From: Ancylobacter mangrovi
GTDB lineage: Bacteria; Pseudomonadota; Alphaproteobacteria; Rhizobiales; Xanthobacteraceae
Direction: 5' to 3'
Assembly: GCF_024752355.1 (NCBI RefSeq)
Contig: NZ_JANTHZ010000001.1
Coordinates: 434,001-498,000 of the forward strand
Length of the DNA stretch: 64,000 nt
Program-made: the position numbers and the translations under genes
In this document: in pieces, positions 16,734 through 25,442 of the stretch
How the letters are laid out: each line of letters begins with the position of its first letter
Numbering within the stretch: the first letter of the stretch is position 1
Notes under the pieces: model-generated
The model's database searches: none
Seen by the model: the letters and a program-made list of their open reading frames with translations, nothing else
What the model was told of the DNA's origin: nothing

Positions 16734-17525
16734 ATGAGCGCCAGCGACGACGTGCCGATGACGGCCCCTCTCGATGCGGGCCTGCCTTCCGCCGATCCGC
16801 TCGACGACGTCGCGCGCGGCACCGGCGTCGCGCTGTGGAAGCAGATCGTCGAGCGCATCGAGGCCGACATCGCCGACGGCCGGCTCGCACCGGGCGTGCG
16901 GCTGCCGCCCGAGGTGGAGCTGGCCGAGCGTTTCGGCGTGAACCGCCACACGCTGCGCCGCGCGCTGGCCATGCTCACCGAGCAGGGACTGATCGAGGCG
17001 ACGCCGGGCCGCGGCACCTTTATCAAGGAGCCACCCCTGCGCTACCCGATCGCCGCGCGCACCCGCTTCTCCGAGATCGTCTCGCGCGAGGGGCGCGCCC
17101 CGGGCGGCAAGCTGGTCGGCTCGCGCATCGAGGTGGCGACGCCCGAGATCGCCGAGGCGCTGCGCCTGCCCCCGGGCGCGGAGGTGCTGCGTGTCGACAT
17201 GGTACGCGAGGCGGACGGCGTGCCGCTCACCGTCGGCAGCCACTGGTACGACGCCGAGCGATGCCGCGACCTCGACCTCGTGGTGGCCGCCACCGGCTCG
17301 GTGACGCGCGCGCTGGAGACGCTCGGCCTCGGCGACTACCGCCGGCTCGAGACCCGCGTCACCGCCCGCCCCGCCGACGAGGAGGAGCGCCGCCTGCTCA
17401 GCCTGCCGGCCGGGCGCACGGTGCTGGTGGTCGATTCGATCAACGGCGATGCGCAGCGCCGCCCGATCCAGTATTCACGGGCTCGCTTCGCCGCCGATCG
17501 GGTCCAGCTCGTGGTGAAGAACTGA
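16734..17525 (+). CDS. phnF: Phosphonate metabolism transcriptional regulator PhnF (GntR/HutC)
   Basis: 263 aa from the ATG at 16734; the longer frame reaches back over the operator. The GntR winged helix spans about 30-95 (ELAERFGVNRHTLRRALAML, then GRGTFI) and a UTRA ligand-binding domain follows (TRFSEIV, DMVREADGVPLTVGSHWY). PhnF represses phosphonate genes and is released by a pathway ligand or phosphate state. It is divergent from phnG across a palindrome, and is followed after 10 nt by a flavoprotein gene that may be cotranscribed. Confidence 0.94.
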   Translation: MSASDDVPMTAPLDAGLPSADPLDDVARGTGVALWKQIVERIEADIADGRLAPGVRLPPEVELAERFGVNRHTLRRALAMLTEQGLIEATPGRGTFIKEPPLRYPIAARTRFSEIVSREGRAPGGKLVGSRIEVATPEIAEALRLPPGAEVLRVDMVREADGVPLTVGSHWYDAERCRDLDLVVAATGSVTRALETLGLGDYRRLETRVTARPADEEERRLLSLPAGRTVLVVDSINGDAQRRPIQYSRARFAADRVQLVVKN

Positions 17526-17535
17526 AGGGGGTCCC

Positions 17536-18144
17536 ATGGCGCGCATCACCAGCCTCGACGAGCTTCGCACCCGCTATGCCGCGCCGCGCGAGCGCAGCCG
17601 GCTGAAGGTCCTGCCCGCGCTCGATACGCATTGCCGCCACTTCGTCGGCCTGTCGCCGCTGGTGATGATGGCGAGCTTCGGCGCCGACGGGCGGGCCGAC
17701 GTCACCCCGCGCGGCGACGCGCCGGGCTTCGTCGCGGTCGAGGACCCGCACACGCTGCTGATCCCCGACCGGCCCGGCAACAACCGGCTCGACACGCTCA
17801 TCAACCTGCTCGCCAACCCCTCGCTCGGCCTGCTCTTCCTGGTGCCGGGCGTCGACGAGACGCTGCGCGTCAACGGCACCGCCGAGATCCATGACGACGA
17901 TGCCCTCGCCGCCCGGTTCGAGGTCGAGGGCCGGCGCCCGGCGACGGTGCTGCGCGTCACGGTCGAGGAAGCCTATCTACACTGCGCCAAGGCGTTCATG
18001 CGCTCGCACGCCTGGGACCCGGCGCATTTCACGCCGCGCGCGAGCCTGCCCAGCATAGGCGAGATGCTGCGCGACCAGCTCGGCCTCGCCACCGCGGAGA
18101 CGCAGGCGGAGATGCTCGCGCGCTACCGCGAAACGCTCTACTGA
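17536..18144 (+). CDS. FMN-binding PPOX-type flavoprotein (MSMEG_1061 family)
   Basis: 202 aa. It has a pyridoxamine-5'-phosphate-oxidase split-barrel fold, seen in LVMMASFGADGRADVTPRGDAPGF, then LLIPDRPGNNRLDTLINLL and GLLFLVPGVDETLRVNG. These bind FMN or F420 and catalyse uncharacterised redox reactions in the cytoplasm. The start lies 10 nt after phnF, suggesting an operon with the regulator, though no role in phosphonate metabolism is known. Its last 7 nt overlap the convergent hydroxyacid oxidase. Confidence 0.9.
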   Translation: MARITSLDELRTRYAAPRERSRLKVLPALDTHCRHFVGLSPLVMMASFGADGRADVTPRGDAPGFVAVEDPHTLLIPDRPGNNRLDTLINLLANPSLGLLFLVPGVDETLRVNGTAEIHDDDALAARFEVEGRRPATVLRVTVEEAYLHCAKAFMRSHAWDPAHFTPRASLPSIGEMLRDQLGLATAETQAEMLARYRETLY

Positions 18145-19238
18145 GCCTCGCGCCACAGCACCTGCGGGCCGATCTCCTGCAGCCGCGCGCAGCCGGTGAG
18201 CACCATCGCGATCTCCAGCTCGCAGCGCAGCAGGTGCAGCACATGGGCGACGCCCGCCGGCCCGGCGACCGCGAGCCCGTAGAGGCAGGGCCGCCCCACC
18301 AGCACCGCCGAGGCGCCGAGCGCCAGCGCCTTCAGCACGTCCGTGCCGCGCCGGATTCCCCCGTCGAGCAGCACCGGCACCCGGCCCGCCACCGCCCGCG
18401 CGACGGAGGGCAGCACGTCGAGGCTCGCCGGCACGGTGTCGAGCACCCGCCCGCCATGGTTGGAGACGATGATCCCGTCCGCCCCGACCTCGATCGCCCG
18501 CACGGCGTCCTGCGGGCTGACGATGCCCTTCAGCAGCACCGGCAGCCGGGTGAGCGCGCGCAGCCGGGCGATGTCCTCCCAGCGCGCGGTGACGTCGAGA
18601 AAGCCGCGGAACATCAGGCTTTCGCCCAGCGGCGCATGGGCGACGTAGTCCGTGTGCAGCCCGCGCAGATTCGCGTGCTCGGAAAGCTTGGGCGGCGTGT
18701 AGCCGGCGCGCTGCTCGCGGTTGCGCAGGCTGTGCACCGGCGCGTCGACCGTGACCACCAGCGCGCCATAGCCCGCCGCCTCGGCCCGGCGCACCAGATC
18801 GGCGGTGAAGCCGCGATCGTGCTGGATGTAGAGCTGGAACCAGAGCGGGCCGCTGGCGCGCGCGGCGATCTCCTCCAGCGTGAAATCGGATTCGGTGCTC
18901 GCCACCATCCCCGCCTTGGCCCCGCCGGCGCCGATCACCGTGCCGAGCTCGCCCTCGGGCGCGGCAAGCGTGTGATGCGCGGTCGGCGCGACCATTATGG
19001 GATGGGCGAAGGACTGGCCGAACAAAGTCAGCGCGGTGCCGCCGCCCGCGAAATCGGCGAGCACGCGCGGCACCAGCGCGTGCCGCTCAAACGCCTCGCG
19101 GTTCCAGCGCAGGCTCACCTCGTCCGCCACGCCGCCGGCGAAATAGGCCCACGCCTCGGGGCTCAGGCGCTCGCGGGCGAGGCGCTCATAATCCTCCAGC
19201 GCCACCGCGTCCTGCGGGATCTCGAAGCTTCTCGCCAT
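18138..19238 (-). CDS. FMN-dependent alpha-hydroxy-acid oxidase / L-lactate dehydrogenase family
   Basis: 366 aa, the usual family length. FMN and catalytic residues are in place: WFQLYIQHDRG, LVVTVDAPVHSLRNREQRAGY, K237 in VLLKGIVS, the active-site H261 in VSNHGGRVLD, and LDGGIRRGTDVLKAL. It oxidises an L-2-hydroxy acid (lactate, glycolate or similar) to the 2-oxo acid, passing electrons to oxygen or the respiratory chain. The substrate cannot be fixed from sequence. It is monocistronic and overlaps the convergent flavoprotein gene by 7 nt. Confidence 0.92.
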   Translation of the reverse strand: MARSFEIPQDAVALEDYERLARERLSPEAWAYFAGGVADEVSLRWNREAFERHALVPRVLADFAGGGTALTLFGQSFAHPIMVAPTAHHTLAAPEGELGTVIGAGGAKAGMVASTESDFTLEEIAARASGPLWFQLYIQHDRGFTADLVRRAEAAGYGALVVTVDAPVHSLRNREQRAGYTPPKLSEHANLRGLHTDYVAHAPLGESLMFRGFLDVTARWEDIARLRALTRLPVLLKGIVSPQDAVRAIEVGADGIIVSNHGGRVLDTVPASLDVLPSVARAVAGRVPVLLDGGIRRGTDVLKALALGASAVLVGRPCLYGLAVAGPAGVAHVLHLLRCELEIAMVLTGCARLQEIGPQVLWREAQ

Positions 19239-19426
19239 ATGCTCGCTTTCCCCCGGCCCGGCTCCCGCACGCTTCTTAGCGGCGGCCGACGGCGCGCACA
19301 GCCCTCACCGTGCGCGAACCGCCCATTAACCGCCGCAGTGTTACCATCGTTTATGCGGATGACGCTTGAGGCCGGCGCACGGATGCCGGGATTCGGGCGC
19401 CGGGATTCGGGGCGGGGGTTTCCACC

Positions 19427-20020
19427 ATGGACGATGCCGACCGCACGCGCGGCGACGCGACCGGACTGTCGCTTCGCGAGGCGCTGCGCTCCGCGCGGCA
19501 GGAAGCGGCAGAACGCTCCGGCGTGATCGTGGAGCTGCGCGACGCCAGCCTGGCGCGACTTTCCATGCTCAACGAGCTGCTGGACCCGATCTTCGCCGAG
19601 GTGCCGCCCGAGCATGCCGACCTGTTCGACCGCGGCCTGATGCCGGGCGAGACCCCTCGCCTGTTCGTCGACATGGTCGCCCATATCGCGTTGGGGCGCG
19701 ACCGGCGCACCTATCGCTTCCTGCAGGACACGCGCGCCGGGCGCCGGGTGCTGGCGGAGAGCGCCGACCCGCGCGACATCGCCGAGGCGGTGACGCGCTA
19801 TGTCGCCCGCCGCCTGGTCGCCCGCGAGCAGGCGCTGGTGGCGAGCTCGGCACCCGACGACATCGCCCCGCGCCCCGCACCGCACCACCCCGCGCCCGCG
19901 CCCTCCCCGGCCGAGCCGGCGCGCGGCGGGCGCTTCGGCGTGTTCGTGCTCGGGCTCATTCTCGGAGCGATCGCCTTCGCCGCGGCGACGGCGCTGGGCG
20001 TCAACGTCACGCTGCGCTGA
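19427..20020 (+). CDS. Conserved hypothetical protein with C-terminal membrane anchor
   Basis: 197 aa, not assigned to a family. Residues about 1-135 are soluble and helical with the readable segments SMLNELLDPIFAEVP and DMVAHIALGRDRRTYRFLQD. A Pro/Ala-rich linker follows (about 145-165), then one hydrophobic helix, FGVFVLGLILGAIAFAAATA, near the C-terminus. This is the layout of a tail-anchored inner-membrane protein with its bulk in the cytoplasm. It stands between the hydroxyacid oxidase (divergent) and the metallophosphoesterase (convergent). Confidence 0.75.
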   Translation: MDDADRTRGDATGLSLREALRSARQEAAERSGVIVELRDASLARLSMLNELLDPIFAEVPPEHADLFDRGLMPGETPRLFVDMVAHIALGRDRRTYRFLQDTRAGRRVLAESADPRDIAEAVTRYVARRLVAREQALVASSAPDDIAPRPAPHHPAPAPSPAEPARGGRFGVFVLGLILGAIAFAAATALGVNVTLR

Positions 20021-20039
20021 GGGCGTCGCGCCCGCAGGT

Positions 20040-20969
20040 TCAGGAGGCGCCGGTAACGGAGCTGAGCACGCGGACGGTGCGGGTGTCGACGTCGACCTCG
20101 CCGCTCTTGAAGCCGCGCGCTTCCATGGTGCAGCGCCACGGGAAGCTGGCGTCCGGCAGCCGCTCGATGCGGTAGAGATTGTAGCCGCCGGGCCAGTGGC
20201 GATCCTCCGGCCCCGCCGCGAAGGACGGCGCCTCGACCACCGGGATCAGGCCGCCATTGGGGCCGGGAAGCATCTCGACCATCGGCACATGGTCGTGGCC
20301 GCAGATGACGAGCTCCGCGCCGTGCCGGGCGAGCACCGCGCGCACCTTCTCGCCGTCGATCAGCCGCTTGTGCGCCCCGCGCAGGCCGCAGGGCGGATGG
20401 TGGATCAGCACGACCCGGAACAGTCCCTCCTGGGCGAGCCCGTCGAGTATGTGGCCGAGCCGCTCGCGCTGGCCGGTGCCGACCCGGCCGGTCGCCATGA
20501 AGGGATGCGTCGGCACGGCGGTCGAGACGCCGACCAGCGCCACGCCGTCGCGCCGGCGCACGAAGGGAAAGGCGTTCTGCGCCGTGACGTCGCCATTGAC
20601 GCCGTCGCCGCGCATGTAGTCGCCCCAGTTCAGCAGCGCGTGATGCGCGGTGGAGCGGACATAGGCGTCGTGATTGCCCGGCACGACGGTGACGTCCTTC
20701 CCCTCGCCCAGCGTCTTGAGGAAGTTGAGCCCGGTCTGGAATTCGGCGGCGAGGCCGACATTCACCAGATCGCCCGTGACCGCGATATGGTCGGGCGCCA
20801 TCGCCTTGATGTCGGCGACCAGCAGATCGATCGTGGCGATGTTGAATCGGTGCTGGCGGCCGCGTCGCCAGTTGATGACGCCAAGCGCGCGCTTGCCGGC
20901 GAGCTCGGCGAAGCGGGCGCGCGGCAGGGGACCGAGATGGGCGTCGGTGAGATGGGCGAGAACGAACAC
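20040..20969 (-). CDS. Metallophosphoesterase (calcineurin-like), GTG start
   Basis: 309 aa from a GTG at 20969 with AAGGAA 8-9 nt upstream; the frame continues far upstream but that part is not conserved. Motifs in order are AHLTDAHLG, AVTGDLVN, VVPGNHDAY, LIHHPP and ICGHDHV, a complete dinuclear-metal phosphoesterase set. Likely substrates are nucleotides or phosphodiesters; cAMP phosphodiesterase-like activity is one option. Its 5' end overlaps the probable 5' end of the divergent Nudix gene. Confidence 0.9.
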   Translation of the reverse strand: MFVLAHLTDAHLGPLPRARFAELAGKRALGVINWRRGRQHRFNIATIDLLVADIKAMAPDHIAVTGDLVNVGLAAEFQTGLNFLKTLGEGKDVTVVPGNHDAYVRSTAHHALLNWGDYMRGDGVNGDVTAQNAFPFVRRRDGVALVGVSTAVPTHPFMATGRVGTGQRERLGHILDGLAQEGLFRVVLIHHPPCGLRGAHKRLIDGEKVRAVLARHGAELVICGHDHVPMVEMLPGPNGGLIPVVEAPSFAAGPEDRHWPGGYNLYRIERLPDASFPWRCTMEARGFKSGEVDVDTRTVRVLSSVTGAS

Positions 20970-21533
20970 GAGGGTTTCCTTATCAGCCCCACCGGGCCGG
21001 AGGAAGGCCGCCCGCTTGCGCCTTTGCGTGAGGCGGGTTCGGCGGCGCCCGCCCCGGCGCTGGGACCGCGCTGGGGAAGGCCGCGCCTGTTCACCCGGGT
21101 CGTCCATGGCTGGCGCCGCCTCGCCCATGGCATCACGCTCGGCGTGCGCGCGGTGGTGGTCGACGAGGCGGGCCGGGTCCTGCTGCTGCGCCATTCTTAT
21201 GTCGCCGGCTGGCACCTGCCGGGCGGCGGCGTCGATGTCGGCGAGACCGCCGAGGAGGCGCTGGCGCGCGAACTGCTGGAGGAGACGGCGGTGACGATCG
21301 CCGGCCCGGTGCGCCTGCACGGGCTGCTGCTCAACACAAACCTCGCCGGCCGCGACCATGTGGCGGTCTATGTGGTGGAGCACTTCGTCGCGGGCACGCC
21401 GCAGGTGCCGAACCGCGAGATTGTGGAGGTCGGCTTCTTCCCGCCCGACGCCCTGCCGGAAGCGACGACCGGCGCCACGCGCCGGCGCATCGCCGAGGTG
21501 CGCGCGGGCGATCCCGCCTCGTCGCACTGGTGA
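20952..21533 (+). CDS. Nudix hydrolase
   Basis: About 193 aa. The Nudix box is complete: GGG then VDVGETAEEALARELLEET in the middle of the protein, preceded by VRAVVVDEAGRVLLLRHSY and WHLPG. It hydrolyses a nucleoside diphosphate linked to an unknown group. The start is uncertain. The best in-frame ATGs (20937, 20952) lie inside the first codons of the divergent metallophosphoesterase; the only later option is a TTG at 21024 without a well-spaced Shine-Dalgarno. If an ATG is right, the two genes have antisense-overlapping starts. Confidence 0.85.
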   Translation: MGENEHEGFLISPTGPEEGRPLAPLREAGSAAPAPALGPRWGRPRLFTRVVHGWRRLAHGITLGVRAVVVDEAGRVLLLRHSYVAGWHLPGGGVDVGETAEEALARELLEETAVTIAGPVRLHGLLLNTNLAGRDHVAVYVVEHFVAGTPQVPNREIVEVGFFPPDALPEATTGATRRRIAEVRAGDPASSHW

Positions 21534-21722
21534 GGCGTGTCGCGGGCGGGCGCGGAAAGCCGGCGGACGCGCCGCCCGCACGCGTCGACGGCGCTTGTCC
21601 ATGGCACGCGTCGCCTCGACCGACGCCAAGGGCGTGGGCATCGCGCGCACGCGCCTTGACACCGTCCCGGCCCATTCCTTATATCGCGCCACTTCGCGGA
21701 TCGGCCCCGGCCGGTTCGTCGT

Positions 21723-21799
21723 GGCGGGGTAGCTCAGCTGGTTAGAGCACGGGAATCATAATCCTGGGGTCGGGGGTTCAAGTCCCTCTCCCGCTACCA
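21723..21799 (+). tRNA. tRNA-Met (CAT), elongator type
   Basis: 77 nt with encoded CCA. The cloverleaf closes as acceptor GGCGGGG with TCCCGCT, D stem GCTC/GAGC, anticodon stem CGGGA/TCCTG with loop ATCATAA (anticodon CAT), variable GGGTC, and T stem GGGGG/CCCTC with loop TTCAAGT. There is a G-T wobble at both ends of the acceptor stem. The G1-T72 pair and overall sequence match the alphaproteobacterial elongator tRNA-Met rather than initiator or tRNA-Ile2, though CAT alone does not exclude the latter. Confidence 0.95.
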
Positions 21800-21839
21800 A
21801 GTACCCTCCTCGGGCGTCCCGGACGGGGGAGTATGGCGC

Positions 21840-21878
21840 GCCGGTGCCTTTGGCAGTGATCGCCGGCACCTTTGGCAG
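21840..21878. repeat. Imperfect 17-bp direct repeat downstream of tRNA-Met
   Basis: GCCGGTGCCTTTGGCAG (21840-21856) is followed after 5 nt by GCCGGCACCTTTGGCAG (21862-21878), 15 of 17 identical. It lies 41 nt past the tRNA. It may be a leftover of a longer duplicated unit or a paired protein-binding site. No third copy was seen nearby. Confidence 0.6.
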
Positions 21879-22098
21879 CCCCATCAGTAGACGTCCGTCA
21901 TGTCCGCTCCCTCATGGTTGCCGTGCGGATTTACCGCTGCCATAACGAGCCGCCGGCGCGGGAGGCGCACACGCGCCATGATTCCTGCCCGGCGAAAAGG
22001 CATTCGTTCTCGCGGTTGGCGAGCAACGAAACACCGGCGTTGGCGTTGTCTAGCGATGCGCAACTTGGCGCATCGTTCTAGTTGGGAGGGTATCGTCG

Positions 22099-22533
22099 AT
22101 GAAAATCCTGTCGGTACTAAAGGTCGGGCTTCTCGCATTGGCGACGCTCATCGGCGCCGCATCCTTGGCGAATGCCGCTGAAGGCTCGATCAGCATTCGT
22201 CTCGTGAAGGCCGGCTTCGTGGTCGGCGGATCGGCCGGAGACGGCGTGCTGACGTTTCAGGGCCGCAAATATCCGCTCTCGGTCGGAGGGCTGAGCTATG
22301 GCTTCACCTTCGGCGCTTCGGAGACTCGCCTGCACGGGACGGTCAAGAATATCCGACGCCCGTCTGACATTGCCGGTGTCTATGCCCAGGGCGGCGCCGG
22401 CGCCGCGCTCGGGAAGGGCGCGCAAGTCGTCGTCCTGACCAACCAGAACGGCGCCATTCTGGAGCTGAGCGGCGAGCAGAAGGGCGTCATCGTCAGCCTT
22501 GATCTGAGCGGACTGGCCTTGTCGCTGAAGTGA
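22099..22533 (+). CDS. Predicted periplasmic protein of unknown function
   Basis: 144 aa. An N-terminal signal peptide (MKILSVLKVGLLALATLIGA) is cleaved near ANAAEG. The mature part is strand-rich and glycine-rich: AGFVVGGSAGDGVLTFQG, YPLSVGGLSYGFTFGASETR, GVYAQGGAGAALGKGAQVVV, and a C-terminal VSLDLSGLALSLK. The pattern recalls small rhizobial envelope proteins of unknown role, possibly of the DUF1134 type, but I cannot confirm the family. AT content of the upstream 100 nt is higher than average, consistent with its own promoter. Confidence 0.75.
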   Translation: MKILSVLKVGLLALATLIGAASLANAAEGSISIRLVKAGFVVGGSAGDGVLTFQGRKYPLSVGGLSYGFTFGASETRLHGTVKNIRRPSDIAGVYAQGGAGAALGKGAQVVVLTNQNGAILELSGEQKGVIVSLDLSGLALSLK

Positions 22534-22710
22534 GGTTTTCGATGGAGTTTCGGCGCGGCGACGAACGCCGCGCACGTCTTCATCCGCCCAGCGACATCGC
22601 CCGCCGGTCGCCTCCGCGGCCGCTACTCACCCACAACGGTCGCGCGGACTTCTTTCGCGCGACCGCCATGGCGTATAGTCCCCGCGAAACTCGATCAGCC
22701 AAGTGGGGAC

Positions 22711-23007
22711 ATGTCCATGGCGAAGGCCTATTGGGTGGCGACCTATCGCTCCGTCAGTGATCCCGATGCACTGGCCGCCTATGCCAAGCTGAGCGGTCCC
22801 GCGATCGTCGCTGCGGGCGGGCGGATCTTGGTGCGCGGGGTGCCCAGCCACGTCTATGAAGACGGCCTGCAACAGCGCACGGTGGTGATCGAGTTCGATT
22901 CCGTCGATCACGCCAGGGCAGCTCACGACGGCGCTGCCTATCAGGAAGCGTTGAAGGCGCTGGGAAATGGCGCCGAGCGCGACATTCGAATTGTCGAAGG
23001 CGTCTGA
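22711..23007 (+). CDS. DUF1330 domain-containing protein
   Basis: 98 aa (or 96 aa from the ATG at 22717). KAYWVATYRSVSDPDALAAY at the N-terminus, then the ferredoxin-like dimeric fold of DUF1330 (RTVVIEFDSVDHARAAHDGAAYQ). Members resemble ABM/EthD-type small dimers; no reaction is established. GGGGA precedes the start. It is convergent with the arylsulfatase gene with 71 nt between them. Confidence 0.85.
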   Translation: MSMAKAYWVATYRSVSDPDALAAYAKLSGPAIVAAGGRILVRGVPSHVYEDGLQQRTVVIEFDSVDHARAAHDGAAYQEALKALGNGAERDIRIVEGV

Positions 23008-23078
23008 GCGGCGCGGGCCGTCATAAGTCCCGAATCCTGCTAGCGGTATACGTCGCGCACCCGCGCGCCGACGGGGCG

Positions 23079-25442
23079 TTATTTGAGGTCGATGACCACC
23101 TCGTCGATGCCGCCGGTGAAGCGGAAGGGCGGCTGGTAGCTGTTCGCCACGGGCGATCCGCTGTCCTCGCCGATGCCGAACGTTTCGATGCCGAAGCGGC
23201 CGGGCACCGTCTTGTGCACGGGGCCGCTGCCGACCTGCCGGTCGTTCACATGGAGCGTCACGGTCCCGCCCTTCCCCGTCTCGCCCGAAGCGCCGTCATA
23301 GGCGAAGTCCATCCGGACGGTGGACTTGCCCGCGGGCACCGGCTCGGCCGAGACGATCTCGCTGCGATCCTCGTCGAACCAGTTGTAGTGGTAGACGAGC
23401 TTTCCTTCGCGCACGAACAGCGCAAAGCCGGAGGAAATGCCGCCTTCCGCGACGATGATCCCTTCCGCACCGTCCTGCGGCACCTCGATCCCGGCCGTAA
23501 TGGTGTGCGACTTGTTCTTGGTGTTGGGCGCGGCGGTCTCGGCGAGCCGCGTGGCACCGGCATAGAAGACGAAATGCGTGCGGCCGGGGTCCGAGGGCGT
23601 CGGCTTGGGCTCGAGGAGCCGCTGGGCGCCGCGGTCGTCGAGGGGATAGACGTGGTATTTGTCCGCCTCCTCCCTGAAGAGTGCCTTCATCTCCTTGAGC
23701 TTGTCCGGCATCTCGGCCGCCAGATCGACGGACTCGCTGTAGTCTTCATTGAGGTTGTAAAGCTCCCAGCGATCGAGATTCCAGTTGCCGGGCGCGTAGT
23801 CCTGGCGCCAGGGCAAGGTGTGCTGGGCATTCGCCTTCCAGCCGCCGTCATAGATCGACCGGTTGCTGAACACCTCGAAATATTGCCGGGTCCGCACCTC
23901 CGGCGCCTCGGCGCTCTCGAATGTCGAGAGGAACGACACGCCATCCATGGGCTTCTGCTCGATTCCGTCCACGCTCTTCGGCGCCGGCAGGTGCGCCGCC
24001 TCCAGCACGGTCGGCAGGACGTCGATCAGATGGGTGAACTGCGGCCGGATTCCTCCGGTATCGCGGATGCGCGCGGGCCAGGAGACCACCATCGGATTGC
24101 GGGTCCCGCCGAGATGGGAGGCGACCTGCTTGACCCACTGGAACGGCGTGTTGCCTGCCCAGGCCCATTCCACCTGATAGTGAGGCTCTGTCTTGGGGCC
24201 GCCGAGTTCGTCGAGATGCGCGGCGATCTCGGAAAGGTCCTGCTTGGCGAAGCCGTTGAAGATCTTCACCTCGTTGACGGTGCCGTCGAACCCGCCCTCC
24301 GAGCTCGCGCCGTTGTCGCCGACGATGTAGATGACGAGCGTGTTGTCGGCGTCCGGCAAGGCGTGGATGGCATCGACCAGCCGGCCTACCTCATGGTCCG
24401 TAAAGGCGAGATAGCCGGCATAGTTCTCCATGAACGCGGCATAGACCTTGCGCTGGGTGTCGGTCAGGCTGTTCCACGGCCGCGCCCAGTCCGGGCGCGC
24501 CGTGAGCCTGGTCCCGGGCGGGACCACACCCAGGGCGAGCTGGCGCTTGAAGGTCTCGTCCCGCATGGCGTCCCATCCGGCGTCGAACTTCCCCTTGAAC
24601 TTGTCGCGCCACTCTGTGGGCGGCTGGTGGGGCGCGTGGGCGGCTCCCGGAGCGAAATAGAGGAGGAACGGCTTCTGCGGCGCGACCGACTTCGAATAGC
24701 GCATCCAACCGATGGCCTTGTCGGTCATGTCCGTCATGAAATGGTAGCCCTGAGCGGGCGACCTGGCCGGCTCGACCGCGGTCGTGTTCTCGAACAGGAC
24801 GGGATAGTACTGGTTGGTCTCTCCACCGATGAAGCCGTAGAAATAGTCGAAGCCGAGGCCGGTGGGCCAGCGGTCGAACGGCCCGACGACGCTGCTTTCC
24901 CAATCCGGCGTGTTGTGGTTCTTGCCGAACCACGCGGTGGAATAGCCGTTATACTTCAATATCGAGCCGATCGTCGCGGCGCTGCGCGGGATCAGGTTGT
25001 CATAGCTCGGATAGCCCGTCGCCCATTCCGCCAGGAAGCCCGATCCCGAATTGTGATGGTTGCGTCCCGTGATCAGCGACGCGCGGGAGGGCCCGCAGAT
25101 GGCGGTGGTGTGGAACTCGGTGAAACGGAGCCCCTCGGCGGCGAGCGCATCGAGGGAGGGGGTCGGCACGGGTCCGCCGAACGTGCTCGTCTGCCCGTAG
25201 CCGACATCGTCGAGCAGGATGAGCACCACATTGGGCGCCCCTTGCGGCGGCGTTGGAAGCTTCGGCCAGTCCGCCGTCGATTCCTTGTAGGTCTCGCCGA
25301 TGGTGCCGCCAAATGGCGGAAGCGGCATCGGCAGCACCGTGCGGTCCGGTTGAAGTGTATCGGAACCCGTTCCCTGAGCGCTCGCGCCCGTCGCGCCGAA
25401 GCTGGCGAGTACGAGGCTGACCGCGAGACAAAGCGTCTTCAT
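23079..25442 (-). CDS. Arylsulfatase (type I sulfatase), secreted
   Basis: 787 aa. The signal peptide ends near GASAQG. Metal-binding aspartates D78-D79 sit in VVLILLDDVGYG, and the formylglycine site is ICGPSRASLITGR with C116 in the required C-x-P-S-R context, so an FGE-type activating enzyme is needed. GDNGASSEGG supplies further metal ligands. The last 170 residues form a beta-rich C-terminal domain. It hydrolyses sulfate esters in the periplasm, releasing sulfate. It stands alone, so the natural substrate is not indicated. No transporter or FGE gene is adjacent. Confidence 0.93.
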   Translation of the reverse strand: MKTLCLAVSLVLASFGATGASAQGTGSDTLQPDRTVLPMPLPPFGGTIGETYKESTADWPKLPTPPQGAPNVVLILLDDVGYGQTSTFGGPVPTPSLDALAAEGLRFTEFHTTAICGPSRASLITGRNHHNSGSGFLAEWATGYPSYDNLIPRSAATIGSILKYNGYSTAWFGKNHNTPDWESSVVGPFDRWPTGLGFDYFYGFIGGETNQYYPVLFENTTAVEPARSPAQGYHFMTDMTDKAIGWMRYSKSVAPQKPFLLYFAPGAAHAPHQPPTEWRDKFKGKFDAGWDAMRDETFKRQLALGVVPPGTRLTARPDWARPWNSLTDTQRKVYAAFMENYAGYLAFTDHEVGRLVDAIHALPDADNTLVIYIVGDNGASSEGGFDGTVNEVKIFNGFAKQDLSEIAAHLDELGGPKTEPHYQVEWAWAGNTPFQWVKQVASHLGGTRNPMVVSWPARIRDTGGIRPQFTHLIDVLPTVLEAAHLPAPKSVDGIEQKPMDGVSFLSTFESAEAPEVRTRQYFEVFSNRSIYDGGWKANAQHTLPWRQDYAPGNWNLDRWELYNLNEDYSESVDLAAEMPDKLKEMKALFREEADKYHVYPLDDRGAQRLLEPKPTPSDPGRTHFVFYAGATRLAETAAPNTKNKSHTITAGIEVPQDGAEGIIVAEGGISSGFALFVREGKLVYHYNWFDEDRSEIVSAEPVPAGKSTVRMDFAYDGASGETGKGGTVTLHVNDRQVGSGPVHKTVPGRFGIETFGIGEDSGSPVANSYQPPFRFTGGIDEVVIDLK

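Noticed and set aside
21723..22098. A tRNA-associated integration site
   Set aside because: No duplicate of the tRNA 3' end, no integrase, and no compositional shift large enough to suggest an inserted element.
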